Part shown: positions 37,260-45,978 of the stretch, piece by piece
How positions within the stretch are numbered: the stretch's first letter is position 1
Layout: every line of letters begins with the position of its first letter
Source of the DNA: JACZYA01 sp965247455
GTDB lineage: Bacteria > Acidobacteriota > Terriglobia > Acidiferrales > 2-02-FULL-67-57
Length of the DNA: 64,000 bases
NCBI GenBank assembly: GCA_965247455.1
Contig: CBDFHE010000016.1
Coordinates: 1-64,000 of the forward strand
Direction of reading: 5' to 3'
Position numbers and translations under genes: made by a program
The notes under the pieces: generated by a model
Database searches by the model: none
What the model was told of the DNA's origin: nothing
What the model saw: only the letters and a program-made list of their open reading frames with translations

Positions 37260-37571
37260 ATGCCTAGATACGTCAAAGTCGCTAAGGTGAACGAAATGCC
37301 GTCAGGAACTGCGCGCGAGTTCCAGGCCGACGGCAAGTTGATCGCGTTGTTCAACGTGGGAGGAAAGTTCTTTGCGGTGGACAACACCTGCCTGCACCGT
37401 GGCGGCCCGCTGGGCCAGGGAGCGCTGGACGGTGAGGTGGTCACCTGTCCGTGGCACGGCTGGCAATTCAACGTTGCCACCGGCGAAGCCGTGTTCAACG
37501 AGCAGATTAAGGTCCAGACCTACGAAGTGAAAGTTGAGGGAGAGGACATCACGGTTGGGCTTGAAAGCTAG
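37260..37571 (+). CDS. Rieske-type [2Fe-2S] ferredoxin
   Basis: A 103-residue soluble Rieske protein. Cluster ligands are clear as CLHRGGPLGQG (C-x-H, about residue 43) and CPWHGWQF (C-x2-H, about 63). The small size without other domains matches ferredoxins of dioxygenase type or the NirD-like group. ATG 37260 gives the usual N-terminus MPRYVKVAKVNEMPSG. It lies 48 bases after nuoB. The partner enzyme is not evident in the window. Confidence 0.9.
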   Translation: MPRYVKVAKVNEMPSGTAREFQADGKLIALFNVGGKFFAVDNTCLHRGGPLGQGALDGEVVTCPWHGWQFNVATGEAVFNEQIKVQTYEVKVEGEDITVGLES

Positions 37572-37635
37572 ATCCGTTTCCGGGCTGCGCCGGCCTGTTT
37601 TTGCAGAGAGGAATACTCATCGCAGGGACACCAAG

Positions 37636-38067
37636 ATGAGCCGCTATTGGTTGTTTGCCTCTGACCCGGCTGTGTACCACTGGGATACTCTGTTTGTGAA
37701 GGGGAAGGAGCTGTGGAGCAACATTCGCAGCGCCAAGGCGCAACGCTACCTTAAGCAGGTCCGCAAGGGTGACCATGCGATCTGCTACCACGGTCCCCCG
37801 GCTCGCGTGCTGTACGCCCTGGCCCAGGTAGCCTCCGATCCCTATCCCAATCCCCATGCCCCGGCGGGAAATCTCTTGGTCGTGGATCTCAAGGCCGACC
37901 AGGTTCTGCCTCGCCCGGTACCGTACAAGGAGCTCAAGCTCAATCGCGCGTTGCGAAAGATGAAGTTGCTGGCCGAGCCCCGCTTGCCGCTCTCCCCGGT
38001 GAGCGAAGAGATCTACAATGAGATTCTGCGCATGGCGGGACTGCCGATCGTCCCGATGCTGCGCTAA
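37636..38067 (+). CDS. EVE (PUA-like) domain protein
   Basis: A 143-residue single-domain protein. RYWLFASDPAVYHWDTLF at the N-terminus, KGDHAICYHGPPARVLYALAQV in the middle and the PLSPVSEEIYNEIL end match the EVE fold, which is related to PUA and YTH domains and binds modified bases in RNA or DNA. Stand-alone EVE proteins are found both as housekeeping genes and near modification-dependent restriction systems. No restriction gene is seen here, so a role in RNA modification is more likely. Confidence 0.85.
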   Translation: MSRYWLFASDPAVYHWDTLFVKGKELWSNIRSAKAQRYLKQVRKGDHAICYHGPPARVLYALAQVASDPYPNPHAPAGNLLVVDLKADQVLPRPVPYKELKLNRALRKMKLLAEPRLPLSPVSEEIYNEILRMAGLPIVPMLR

Positions 38068-38106
38068 TCGGGTGAACTCGGACCCACCTGGTGGGAGGCG
38101 CATCGC

Positions 38107-38904
38107 ATGATTTTTTCTCCCCGCTCTGCCTGTTTCCTCTTGGCGGTTTGCGGTTTGCTAGCCGCTCCTTTTCCCGGCAAGGCGGATAACTTGGTTGAGG
38201 CGCTCCAGGGCGGCAAGCACAAGGTCGTCGATCTCAGCTATGCTCTCAGCAATAAACTACCTGCCTGGCCCGGCGATCAGCGCACGTTCGAAGCTCAGGT
38301 CAACGTCCGCGCTGACCAGGCGGGCTACTTCAGCCGCAGCTTTTGGATGTTGGAACACTACGGCACCCACCTCGATGCGCCCATCCACTTTTCCCCAGGT
38401 TCCGTGGCAGTTGACGAGATCCCGCCCCAGCGGTTGATCGGTCCGGCGGTGGTGCTGGATGTGCGGCAGACGGTCGTGGCTAACCCAGACTACCGCATCA
38501 CACCGCGCGATGTGCTCGCTTGGGAGGAGCGCCACGGCCGCATCCCACCGGGTGCGATTGCGTTGGCCCGCACCGGATGGGCCGAGCGCTGGCCTGACCA
38601 GGCAAGCTACCGCAATATGGACGACGAGGGCGCGATGCGCTTTCCGGGTTTTTCCGTGGAGGCCGTCCGGGTTCTGATTGAGCGTGGCGTGAGCGGCCTG
38701 GGGATTGACACCCTGGGCGTGGATTATGGGCGGTCGAAGGAATTCGAAGTCCACCGGCTGTCTCACGGTGCTGGCCTGTATCACCTGGAAAACCTGGCCG
38801 ACCTCAGCGCACTTCCTGAAAGCGGCGCGTTGCTGATTGTAGCCCCCATCAAGTTGGAGGGTGGCTCGGGCGGGCCTGTGCGTGTCTTCGCGGTTCTACC
38901 CTAA
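38107..38904 (+). CDS. Periplasmic cyclase-family hydrolase (kynurenine-formamidase-like)
   Basis: A 265-residue protein with a signal peptide (CFLLAVCGLLAAPFPGKA). The metal site motif HYGTHLDAPIHF (H-x-G-T-H-x-D-x-P-x-H) at about residue 82 and the later HGAGLYHLENL identify the cyclase/metal-dependent amidohydrolase fold shared by kynurenine formamidase and isatin hydrolase. A manganese or zinc ion is expected. Export of the enzyme suggests that it acts on an external substrate. It is intact and immediately followed by a transporter gene. Confidence 0.85.
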   Translation: MIFSPRSACFLLAVCGLLAAPFPGKADNLVEALQGGKHKVVDLSYALSNKLPAWPGDQRTFEAQVNVRADQAGYFSRSFWMLEHYGTHLDAPIHFSPGSVAVDEIPPQRLIGPAVVLDVRQTVVANPDYRITPRDVLAWEERHGRIPPGAIALARTGWAERWPDQASYRNMDDEGAMRFPGFSVEAVRVLIERGVSGLGIDTLGVDYGRSKEFEVHRLSHGAGLYHLENLADLSALPESGALLIVAPIKLEGGSGGPVRVFAVLP

Positions 38905-39870
38905 ATGAGTTGGACCTACCCGCTGTTGTTCTTTGGCTTGGGTTTGGCCGCTCTCTCCTTTGGCGCCGAGTGGCTGGTGCGCGGGGCTTCCCGCATCGCT
39001 GTTGCCCTCCGCGTCAGCCCTCTCGTCATCGGATTGACCATCGTTGCCTATGGAACTTCCACGCCGGAGATGATGGCCAGCGTGGTCGCTGCCGTCCACG
39101 GCCGCGCTGATATCACCCTGGGCAATGTGCTGGGAAGCAACATCGCCAACATCGGGCTGATTCTGGGCCTGGTCGCACTGATTGCGCCGCTGCGCGTGTC
39201 TATGCGGTTGATGCGGCGGGAGTTACCCATCATGGTGGGCGTGACATTGCTGTTTTATTTCCTGGCGTGGAGGCTCTACTTTGGCCGCTTCACGGGGGTG
39301 GGGTTCCTGCTGGGGTTGGTGGTGTTTACCGTCCTGGTATTGCGCTGGGCGCGGCGCGAGCCGGAGACAATCCAGGCCGAGTACGAATCTTACGACCGGG
39401 CAGGGCGCCGGAGCGAGCAGCCGGTTCTGAGAACCAGCATCCTGTTGGCCGTGGTGGGAATGCTGGTGCTGTTTGCCGGGGGTGACTTAGTCGTACGAGG
39501 CGCTGTGCCCCTGGCTCGTTTGATGGGTATCAGCGATGTCGTCATCGGAGCCTCGCTGGTGGCGGTGGGGACTTCTTTGCCGGAGCTGGCCACTGCCCTC
39601 GTCGCTGCTCGCCGCCGGCAGGCAGACATCATCATAGGAAACTTGGTTGGCAGCAACCTGTTTAACATCTTAGGGGCGTTGGGATTGAGCGCTTTGATTC
39701 GACCGGTTCAGGTCGCGCCCTCGCTGTTGCGTTTTGAGTTCCTCGCGCTATTGCTATTTACCGGAGCCATGGCGGTGGTTTTGCACACCGGTCAGCGAGT
39801 CAGCCGGGCGGAAGGGGGTGTGCTGCTGGCTTTGTATGTTGTCTTTATAACGTGGCTGTTTTGGCCCTAA
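38905..39870 (+). CDS. CaCA-family calcium/sodium (cation) antiporter
   Basis: A 321-residue inner-membrane protein with about ten helices in two inverted halves. Both alpha repeats are complete: GLTIVAYGTSTPEMMASV with ITLGNVLGSNIANIGLIL, and GASLVAVGTSLPELATALV with IIIGNLVGSNLFNILGAL. These repeats coordinate calcium and sodium, so the protein probably exports calcium. The ATG begins right after the stop codon of the cyclase gene, so the two may be translationally coupled, though the functional reason is unclear. Confidence 0.9.
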   Translation: MSWTYPLLFFGLGLAALSFGAEWLVRGASRIAVALRVSPLVIGLTIVAYGTSTPEMMASVVAAVHGRADITLGNVLGSNIANIGLILGLVALIAPLRVSMRLMRRELPIMVGVTLLFYFLAWRLYFGRFTGVGFLLGLVVFTVLVLRWARREPETIQAEYESYDRAGRRSEQPVLRTSILLAVVGMLVLFAGGDLVVRGAVPLARLMGISDVVIGASLVAVGTSLPELATALVAARRRQADIIIGNLVGSNLFNILGALGLSALIRPVQVAPSLLRFEFLALLLFTGAMAVVLHTGQRVSRAEGGVLLALYVVFITWLFWP

Positions 39871-39954
39871 GCAGAAATTAATTATTGGGGCAGCCATTTT
39901 GCTCACTAAGTGCATCTAAACCCTGTGAGTACAATTGCCGAAGGGCACTGTAGG

Positions 39955-40446
39955 ATGAAGAGACTGCTCAAACTCGGAATCGAGCTCGCGGTGGTGCTGG
40001 CTTTGGGCTGGCAGGTATTCGGCCGGGGTCAGTCCCGCGTCCGTGTTTTTGTTGAGCCCTCCTATGAGCGGGCTCGCCTCCAGCGTTTGCTTGCGCTTCA
40101 GCCCGGCCTCAAGGTGCTTTCTCAGTCCGGCACGGAGGATGTGACCCTGCTGGTCGAGGCGGCTCCAGCAGAGAAAGGGGAGCGCCTGCCACGCGCAGCC
40201 ATTCGTGCCCGTTCGCCCCTCACCGGCTATGAAGTGCATGCGTTGGCGCAGTTCCTTCCCGTGCGCAATACGCGCGGTGGACGTGCCCGTTGGATGTCCA
40301 GCTACGAGAACGGATTGCGGGAAGACGATATTGCCGAGATTTTGCACCGGGTCGTGCTGGAAGCCGCCCGGCAGGAACACCGCGACGTCTGGCGCACGCC
40401 GGCGGAAATCCAGCGCGCCATGCGCAGCGTCCCACCCTCCTCTTAG
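39955..40446 (+). CDS. Hypothetical membrane-anchored protein
   Basis: A 163-residue protein with a short N-terminal anchor (GIELAVVLALGWQVFG) followed by a soluble domain rich in Arg and Glu. No family is recognised. The RARSPLTGYEVHALAQFLP region and the absence of catalytic motifs do not point to a function. ATG 39955 is preferred over the upstream in-frame start because it places the hydrophobic segment at the N-terminus. Confidence 0.55.
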   Translation: MKRLLKLGIELAVVLALGWQVFGRGQSRVRVFVEPSYERARLQRLLALQPGLKVLSQSGTEDVTLLVEAAPAEKGERLPRAAIRARSPLTGYEVHALAQFLPVRNTRGGRARWMSSYENGLREDDIAEILHRVVLEAARQEHRDVWRTPAEIQRAMRSVPPSS

Positions 40447-40484
40447 TCCGCCTACTGGCTGTTTGGGTTTCCCGCCCGGCCGGC

Positions 40485-41528
40485 TTACTTGTCTGCTATC
40501 AGCAATGCCGCCAGGGGCGCAGTCCGCAGATTGACCCGGGCAATTTTCCCAAAGCCCGCCGCTCGCGTCCATTCGGCTACCTGTCCAAACCGGTAAGTCC
40601 GCTGGCGGCTGGTAAGGCCGAAAAAGAGTGCCAGCAAGCTGCCAAACTGGTCCGGGCGTCTCTGCTGGTGTTCTTGGCGGAATGTTTCCAGCACCGCCAA
40701 CCGCCCGCCGGGACGAAGGGCGGAGTAGATTCTCTCCAGGGTCGCGCGGTTGGCCGCCTCATCCAGGTGGTGCATTACGCTGAAGAGGAAAACCGCATCG
40801 TAGTTTTCCCCGAAGGGTGTGTCCCGCAGGTTGCCGGGACGAAAAGTAAACCGATCGGTCAAACCGGTCGCTGCTACCTCTTCGCGTCCGATTTGCGCAG
40901 CGGGTTCAAGATCCACCACCGTGACGTGTAGGCCGGGATGTGCCCGGCACATGATGATGGAGTAGTGGCAGTGGCCCGCGCCGATGTCCAGCAAGCGGCG
41001 AGGCGGGGAAACGAAGCCAATCCGGGCGACCGCTTCCTCAGCGGTGAGCCGGGCGAGATCGCGCATCCCCAGCATGTAGTTGCGCCACGCCTGCGGCCCG
41101 CCTAAGTTTTCATGGATCTCGCGCGCCTTCCCCGACTCAATGTACTCCTCCAGGTGGTTCACCCACTCCCACTGGTCGTAGTTGTAGCGAACAAAATTGG
41201 CGGCGGTCTGGTCGGAATCGGAGAGGAGCCAGCGCCGGGCCAGACGGGTATTGCGGTAGCGGTTGTCCCGCTGCTCCAGGTAGCGACAGGCGGCCAGAGC
41301 GTTGAGCAGAAGTTCCATCCCCTGGACGTCGCAGCGCGCTTCTGCGGCCAACTCGGCTGCGGTTTTGGACCCGTGGCGGAGGCGGTCAAACACGCGGAAA
41401 TGCACGCCCGCCATCACCGCACGGCTCAACAGCATGGCGCCCATGACGTCGAACATGGGCCGGGGAAAGCGCTGGCTACGCAGCGTGATCCAATCCCGCA
41501 ACCCTTCAGCGATCACCCCGATGCGCAT
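40485..41528 (-). CDS. Class I methyltransferase, O-methyltransferase (Methyltransf_2-like) type
   Basis: A 347-residue protein. The N-terminal half is a winged-helix dimerisation domain (FRVFDRLRHGSKTAAELAAEARCDVQGMELLLNALAA), as in acetylserotonin- and flavonoid-type O-methyltransferases. The SAM-binding half has RRLLDIGAGHCHYSIIMCRA (about residue 178), VVDLEP and FLFSVMHHLDEA. The start has AAAGGAGG six bases upstream. It is the last of four same-direction genes with an ArsM-like protein and a radical-SAM protein, 98 bases after the latter. It may modify the product of those enzymes, but the substrate is unknown. Confidence 0.8.
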   Translation of the reverse strand: MRIGVIAEGLRDWITLRSQRFPRPMFDVMGAMLLSRAVMAGVHFRVFDRLRHGSKTAAELAAEARCDVQGMELLLNALAACRYLEQRDNRYRNTRLARRWLLSDSDQTAANFVRYNYDQWEWVNHLEEYIESGKAREIHENLGGPQAWRNYMLGMRDLARLTAEEAVARIGFVSPPRRLLDIGAGHCHYSIIMCRAHPGLHVTVVDLEPAAQIGREEVAATGLTDRFTFRPGNLRDTPFGENYDAVFLFSVMHHLDEAANRATLERIYSALRPGGRLAVLETFRQEHQQRRPDQFGSLLALFFGLTSRQRTYRFGQVAEWTRAAGFGKIARVNLRTAPLAALLIADK

Positions 41529-41626
41529 CGGCAGCCTCCTTTAGGATGTGATTGGAGGTGGCGATCATACTCCGGGCAAGCCCCGCCGGGCATACGGAAA
41601 AAGCAGACAACCTGGTTCCGGTTTAG

Positions 41627-42652
41627 CTAGAGCGGACGGGTGCGGCAGGTAGCCCCGCGGCCTTTCAGGCAGTAGTCGTAGCAGTTTTTGTGGGCGACGT
41701 ACACGCGGCGGAACGATTCTCCCAGCGTTCGCCCCAGCTCGAAGCGCGCGTCGTCATAGATGACCGGGCAGGGGTAGTAGCGCAGCGCGCCCTCCAGTTT
41801 TTGCAGGCAGCGGCTATAGTGGCACATCATCGACTCAGCCGGTTTGTTCAGGAGGGAGAAGCAGTTGGTGGTGATAAAGACTTCGGTCGTGGGCGGCTTT
41901 CCCTGTTTTCCCAATTGCACCAACTGATGCCCCATTTCGAGCACGTTTTCAATCAGGTTGACTTCAACTTGAATTTCCTTTGCGTCAAAGAGTTCCCGGT
42001 AAGCGGCCCGGATGTCTTCGTCGCTCTGCTGGGTGAGGAAGGGCCGCTCGGCCGTAATTACCGGCACAAAACCCATCGCGCTGAGTTGCGCGATAGTTTC
42101 CATCGTCTGTGCAAACGTGCCCTTGCCGCGGATGGCGTCGTGCTCCTCAGCCTGCGGACTTTCCAGAGTGATGCGCAGCCGCAGCCGATCACCGTGCCGC
42201 TGGCGCAGTTCGCGCAACGTGTCAAAATGGTTGCGAATGTGGCGCCGGGCATTGGTGAGGATTTCCACCGGCGCGATTTCCAGCGCGTAGCGAAGGCTCT
42301 GGACGAACTCCTCATTGCGTTGCGCCCGCCCGCGCAGCACATCTTCGTTTACGAACACTTCGCCGCCGGTGAAATAGATTTTCTGCACCCCAAAGCGTGC
42401 GGCCTCGTCCAGGTGCGGGCGCAGCTCGGCAAAGGTGATCTGCTCTAGGCGATTATTGGTGGGGGAAGAAGCAGTATAGCAGTGCGTGCACTTCAGGTCG
42501 CAGAGGGAGCCCTGCATGACCCACAGGTCTTCCAGCACCGGCTGGCCGTTGGCGCGCTTGGGCTCGACGTAGCCGCGCTTTTCGCCCCGCGTATTGACCA
42601 TCTCGATCCCGTCCGGGTGCTGGCCGATCAGGGTTGGAGTTTGGGTCGCCAT
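41627..42652 (-). CDS. Radical-SAM protein coupled to an ArsM-like methyltransferase
   Basis: A 341-residue protein. The radical-SAM cluster motif is CDLKCTHC (about residue 42), followed by a GGE motif in IYFTGGEVFVNEDVL. The C-terminal third carries several cysteines: CHYSRC, YPC, HKNCYDYC and ATC. These resemble a SPASM-like region for auxiliary iron-sulfur clusters. The ATG shares its A with the TGA of the upstream ArsM-like gene, a TGATG overlap showing translational coupling. It does not show the ArsS arsenosugar-synthase signature, so the chemistry is unknown, but alkyl or adenosyl transfer to arsenic is a reasonable hypothesis. Confidence 0.8.
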   Translation of the reverse strand: MATQTPTLIGQHPDGIEMVNTRGEKRGYVEPKRANGQPVLEDLWVMQGSLCDLKCTHCYTASSPTNNRLEQITFAELRPHLDEAARFGVQKIYFTGGEVFVNEDVLRGRAQRNEEFVQSLRYALEIAPVEILTNARRHIRNHFDTLRELRQRHGDRLRLRITLESPQAEEHDAIRGKGTFAQTMETIAQLSAMGFVPVITAERPFLTQQSDEDIRAAYRELFDAKEIQVEVNLIENVLEMGHQLVQLGKQGKPPTTEVFITTNCFSLLNKPAESMMCHYSRCLQKLEGALRYYPCPVIYDDARFELGRTLGESFRRVYVAHKNCYDYCLKGRGATCRTRPL

Positions 42653-43818
42653 CAGCAGCAGCCCTCGGGACCGCAAACAGTGCCCGCCGCCGGGACAGTC
42701 TTGCGGTAACGCTTGCCCTTGGTCTCGCGCGCATCGCGCACCGCGGCTCCGTTGCATCGGAAGCCCTTGGCTTTCCGCAAGGGAACCTCTTTCCGAGGCG
42801 GAACAGGAATGATGTTGTCCGCATATGGCACTTGCGTCAGAACCTTGTAGGTTTTGTCGCAGACGGCCATGCGCTCGCCGCGGCGAAGCACGTGGCCGTC
42901 GTCGTCGCGGACTTCCTTCCACGGGCCTTTGTAGATGACGGCTTGGTGGCGCTCCAGGCAGGGTTCTTCCTTGCCCTTGTGGGCGGTGACGGTGACGGAG
43001 CGGAATTCTATGCCGCGCACCGTCTGCCACGGCTTTTCGTCGTGGCGGGCGATCTGGAGGCCGTAGAAACCGGCGCGTTCGAAAGTTTCAAGGAACCGGT
43101 CTTCGCGAAAGGCGCCGGCCAGGCAGCCGCTCCAGAGCTTGGCGTTGCGCTTCATCGCGGGCGGCGCATCTTCGTCCGAGACAATGTCGCTGATGGCCAC
43201 GCGCCCGCCGCGCTTTAACACGCGGTACATCTCAGAAAACAGCTTCTCCTTTTCTGCATCGCTCACCAAATTGAGCACGCAGTTGGAGATAATGACGTCC
43301 ACCGACTCGTCCGGGATCAGTGGAGCCGAAGCGCGCAGCCGCTCGCTGAAGGCTTCGAACTCGCCCAGTTGCTCCGGCGTGCGCACTGGCCGCGTTTCCA
43401 GATAGGCCTCGACTTCGTCGAGTGAAAGGGCCAAGTCCTGGATGCGCGTGTGGTGGAAGACCACGTTGTCGTAGCCCAGCCGCTCAGCGATCTCCGCCTG
43501 GTGTCTGCGCGCCAGCGCCAGCATTTCAGGATTGAAGTCCACCCCGATCACCTTGCCGGTGGGCCCGGCAATCTGGGCTGCAATGTAGCAGGTCTTGCCG
43601 GCGCCGGACCCGAGGTCGAGCACCGTGTCGCCCGGACGGACAAATTGGGAGGGGTCGCCGCAGCCGTAGTCTCGTTCCAAGATTTCTTTCGGAATCACTT
43701 CCAGGTATTGTGGGTCATAGTTCACCGGACAGCAGAGCGCGGCTTCCGGGGCGCGGGCTGCCTGGCGGTAGCGCCTCCGCACCGCTTTTTCGGTGTCCAG
43801 CGTGGCTGCACGTGGCAT
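42652..43818 (-). CDS. arsM: ArsM-like arsenite methyltransferase with a cysteine-bearing C-terminal extension
   Basis: A 388-residue methyltransferase. All four cysteine positions of ArsM enzymes are visible: LCCPV, DYGCGDP, SNCVLN and SGCLAGAF. The SAM site VLDLGSGAGKTCYIAAQ and VIGVDFNPEML are clear. After about residue 270 comes an extra domain of about 115 residues that ends in CGPEGCC. ArsM converts trivalent arsenic to methylated forms. ATG 43818 is chosen because GGGAGGA lies nine bases upstream. The gene starts 16 bases after the PiT-family gene and overlaps the radical-SAM gene by one base. Other sulfur- or selenium-loving substrates cannot be excluded. Confidence 0.78.
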   Translation of the reverse strand: MPRAATLDTEKAVRRRYRQAARAPEAALCCPVNYDPQYLEVIPKEILERDYGCGDPSQFVRPGDTVLDLGSGAGKTCYIAAQIAGPTGKVIGVDFNPEMLALARRHQAEIAERLGYDNVVFHHTRIQDLALSLDEVEAYLETRPVRTPEQLGEFEAFSERLRASAPLIPDESVDVIISNCVLNLVSDAEKEKLFSEMYRVLKRGGRVAISDIVSDEDAPPAMKRNAKLWSGCLAGAFREDRFLETFERAGFYGLQIARHDEKPWQTVRGIEFRSVTVTAHKGKEEPCLERHQAVIYKGPWKEVRDDDGHVLRRGERMAVCDKTYKVLTQVPYADNIIPVPPRKEVPLRKAKGFRCNGAAVRDARETKGKRYRKTVPAAGTVCGPEGCC

Positions 43819-43834
43819 GGCTGCAAGTCCTCCC

Positions 43835-44923
43835 TCAAGCAAGAGTTTTCAATAAGAACCAAAATCCCAAAGCAAAGGCGGCGCCCAGAGGAAAGGTGAC
43901 CCCCCAAGCTAGCACAATTTGGCGCACCAGTGTCCAATTGGCTCGCTCACGCCGGTGAGCTGCCACGCCGAAGATCGAGCCCAGGGTCACGTGGGTAGTG
44001 GACACCGGCAGTCCCCAGCGGGAGGCGAAGCCAACCAGCAGTGCCGAGACCAGGTTGGCGCTCATCCCGGGGACGGGCTCGATGGCCGTGATGCGCCGCG
44101 ACATCGTCCGCGCCACCCGCGCCGCCGCCACCCATCCGCCCAGTGCCATCGCTGCCGCCACCAGACCGTAGTTCGCCATCGGCAGCAGTAAATTGGCGGA
44201 AAGCAACAGGGCGGCAATCTTGGGCGTGTCATTCAGCCCGCGAGAAAAACTGATCAGCCCGGCTGAACTCCAGTGGACTAGCTCCTCGGTGTTCCAGCGG
44301 GTCAACTCATCTCCGCGGGCGCAATCGGAGCGATGGGCAATGCGGAGCGCGGGCAGTAGTCCCTGTACTGCTTCGGTGGTGTTTCCGGTCGCTAGAAGCA
44401 CAGGCGCTGGCTCGGTGAGGCAAATGCAGCTCCGCGAGCGCAGCCAGCGGGCCAGCGGAGGAAATGCGACCGCTGTCAGCCCCAGAGCCAGCAGAGGCGA
44501 GAGCAGCAGGGGCAGGGCAATGGAGCTGAGAACCGCAGCCCATTGCACCTGTGCTGCGCCGACAGCCATGAGCCCGGCGCCGATCAAGCCGCCGGCCAGC
44601 GCGTGGGTGGTCGAAACCGGCGCTCCCATTCGGCTGGCCAGCACGATGGTGGCCCCGGCACCCAGAGCGACGGCCGCCAGGAAAACCGGGTCGAGGCTGG
44701 TGGCTTTTCCCAAGAAGCGGCTGCCATTGAATAGCTCAATCAAGCGTTGTGCCAGGGTCATAGCCAGCAGCGACCCGGCAAACGTGCACAGCGTCCCCCA
44801 GAGCAGGACAGCCCGATACCGATAGCGGCCCGTTCCCCAGAGCGTGGCTACGCCTTTGAAGTTGTCGTTCGCGCCGTTCGCGAACGCAAGCAAAAGGACT
44901 CCTGTAAGTAGCGCGTATGACAT
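43835..44923 (-). CDS. PiT-family inorganic phosphate (possibly arsenate/organoarsenical) transporter
   Basis: A 362-residue inner-membrane protein with about ten helices. The two PiT signature repeats are present as FANGANDNFKGVATLWGTG near the N-terminus and SRGLNDTPKIAALL at about residue 220; GAPVSTTHALAG and GLPVSTTHVTLGSIFG are the paired substrate loops. PiT proteins move metal-phosphate with protons or sodium and admit arsenate. Placement as first gene of the ArsM/radical-SAM cluster suggests a role in arsenic handling and not general phosphate uptake. ATG 44923 gives the family N-terminus; the longer frame upstream is unlikely. Confidence 0.85.
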   Translation of the reverse strand: MSYALLTGVLLLAFANGANDNFKGVATLWGTGRYRYRAVLLWGTLCTFAGSLLAMTLAQRLIELFNGSRFLGKATSLDPVFLAAVALGAGATIVLASRMGAPVSTTHALAGGLIGAGLMAVGAAQVQWAAVLSSIALPLLLSPLLALGLTAVAFPPLARWLRSRSCICLTEPAPVLLATGNTTEAVQGLLPALRIAHRSDCARGDELTRWNTEELVHWSSAGLISFSRGLNDTPKIAALLLSANLLLPMANYGLVAAAMALGGWVAAARVARTMSRRITAIEPVPGMSANLVSALLVGFASRWGLPVSTTHVTLGSIFGVAAHRRERANWTLVRQIVLAWGVTFPLGAAFALGFWFLLKTLA

Positions 44924-45090
44924 CCGACCTGTCCCGCAGCCGACGAGTGCGGTCCACCCAAACAAATTGTACCAGCAATTGGATGGCGTTGCTGGCTCAA
45001 GCGTTGCAGCGAATCTCCCCTGTTTAGCCGCGAACGGCAGCCGCTGCCTAGAATGGACTGTGATAATCTTCACAATCGGAGAGGATGGCC

Positions 45091-45978
45091 GTGCCTGAAC
45101 TTCCAGAAGTTGAAACAGTAGTTCGTGGATTGCGCCCGCGGGCGCAAGGGAAGCTCATCCAACGAGTAGAAATCCGCCAAGCCCCTACCTACGGCGTTAT
45201 TCGCGGCAGCCTGCGGAGCTTTCGACGCGCTTTAAGCGGCGCCCGCATCAGTCGCATTGGCCGCCGGGCAAAATACATCCTGCTGGATTTGGAGCATCCT
45301 CGCCGGGCGGGCAAGTCGCTTACGTGGGTTGTCCATTTGGGCATGACCGGCCAGTTCTACGTCTGCAAGCCATCGGCTCCCCGCTTGAAACACACCCATC
45401 TGGTGGCCACGCTCTCGAGCGGCGAGCAACTCCGCTACTGCGACCCCCGCCGCTTCGGGAAAATGCGGGTCGTTTCCCGGACCGGCCTGCCCGACTATTT
45501 TGCCCGGCTGGGCCGGGAACCGTTTGGACTTTCTCTCCAGCGCTTTTGTCGTTTGTTTGCCGAGCGGCGAGCGCCGGTGAAGAATGTGCTGTTGAATCAG
45601 AACCTGTTGAGCGGGTTGGGGAACATCTATGCCAACGAGGCTTTGTTCGTAGCCGGCATCCATCCCGCCACACCGGCCGGCCGCCTCAAGCGGACTCAGC
45701 TAAGTCATCTGTTCCGCGCTGTGCAGACGGTGCTGCGCGAGGCCATCAAAGGTCAGGGTTCCACTGTCTCTGACTACCGCAACGCCGAGGGCGCGCCGGG
45801 CAGTTACCAGAACCACCTGCGGGTGTATGACCGGGAGGGCGAACCCTGTCCGCGCTGCGGTGCGCGAATCAAGCGCATGGTGTTGGTCGGGCGCAGCGCC
45901 CATTTCTGCCCGCGTTGCCAACGCGCGATGCGAGGCCTACACAAAGGGAAAGAGCGGAGGCCGACCGGTCCAGGTTAG
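45091..45978 (+). CDS. mutM: Formamidopyrimidine-DNA glycosylase MutM/Fpg
   Basis: A 295-residue repair enzyme that removes 8-oxoguanine and related bases and cuts the strand. Starting at GTG 45091 gives MPELPEVETVVRGL, leaving the catalytic proline at position 2 after removal of methionine. An upstream ATG at 45085 would bury it behind two residues and lies too close to the GGAGAGG ribosome-binding site. Other landmarks are GMTGQFY with the catalytic-site lysine region, NQNLLSGLGNIYANE, and the C-terminal zinc finger CPRCGARI...HFCPRCQ. It converges with the next gene, overlapping at the stops. Confidence 0.93.
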   Translation: MPELPEVETVVRGLRPRAQGKLIQRVEIRQAPTYGVIRGSLRSFRRALSGARISRIGRRAKYILLDLEHPRRAGKSLTWVVHLGMTGQFYVCKPSAPRLKHTHLVATLSSGEQLRYCDPRRFGKMRVVSRTGLPDYFARLGREPFGLSLQRFCRLFAERRAPVKNVLLNQNLLSGLGNIYANEALFVAGIHPATPAGRLKRTQLSHLFRAVQTVLREAIKGQGSTVSDYRNAEGAPGSYQNHLRVYDREGEPCPRCGARIKRMVLVGRSAHFCPRCQRAMRGLHKGKERRPTGPG

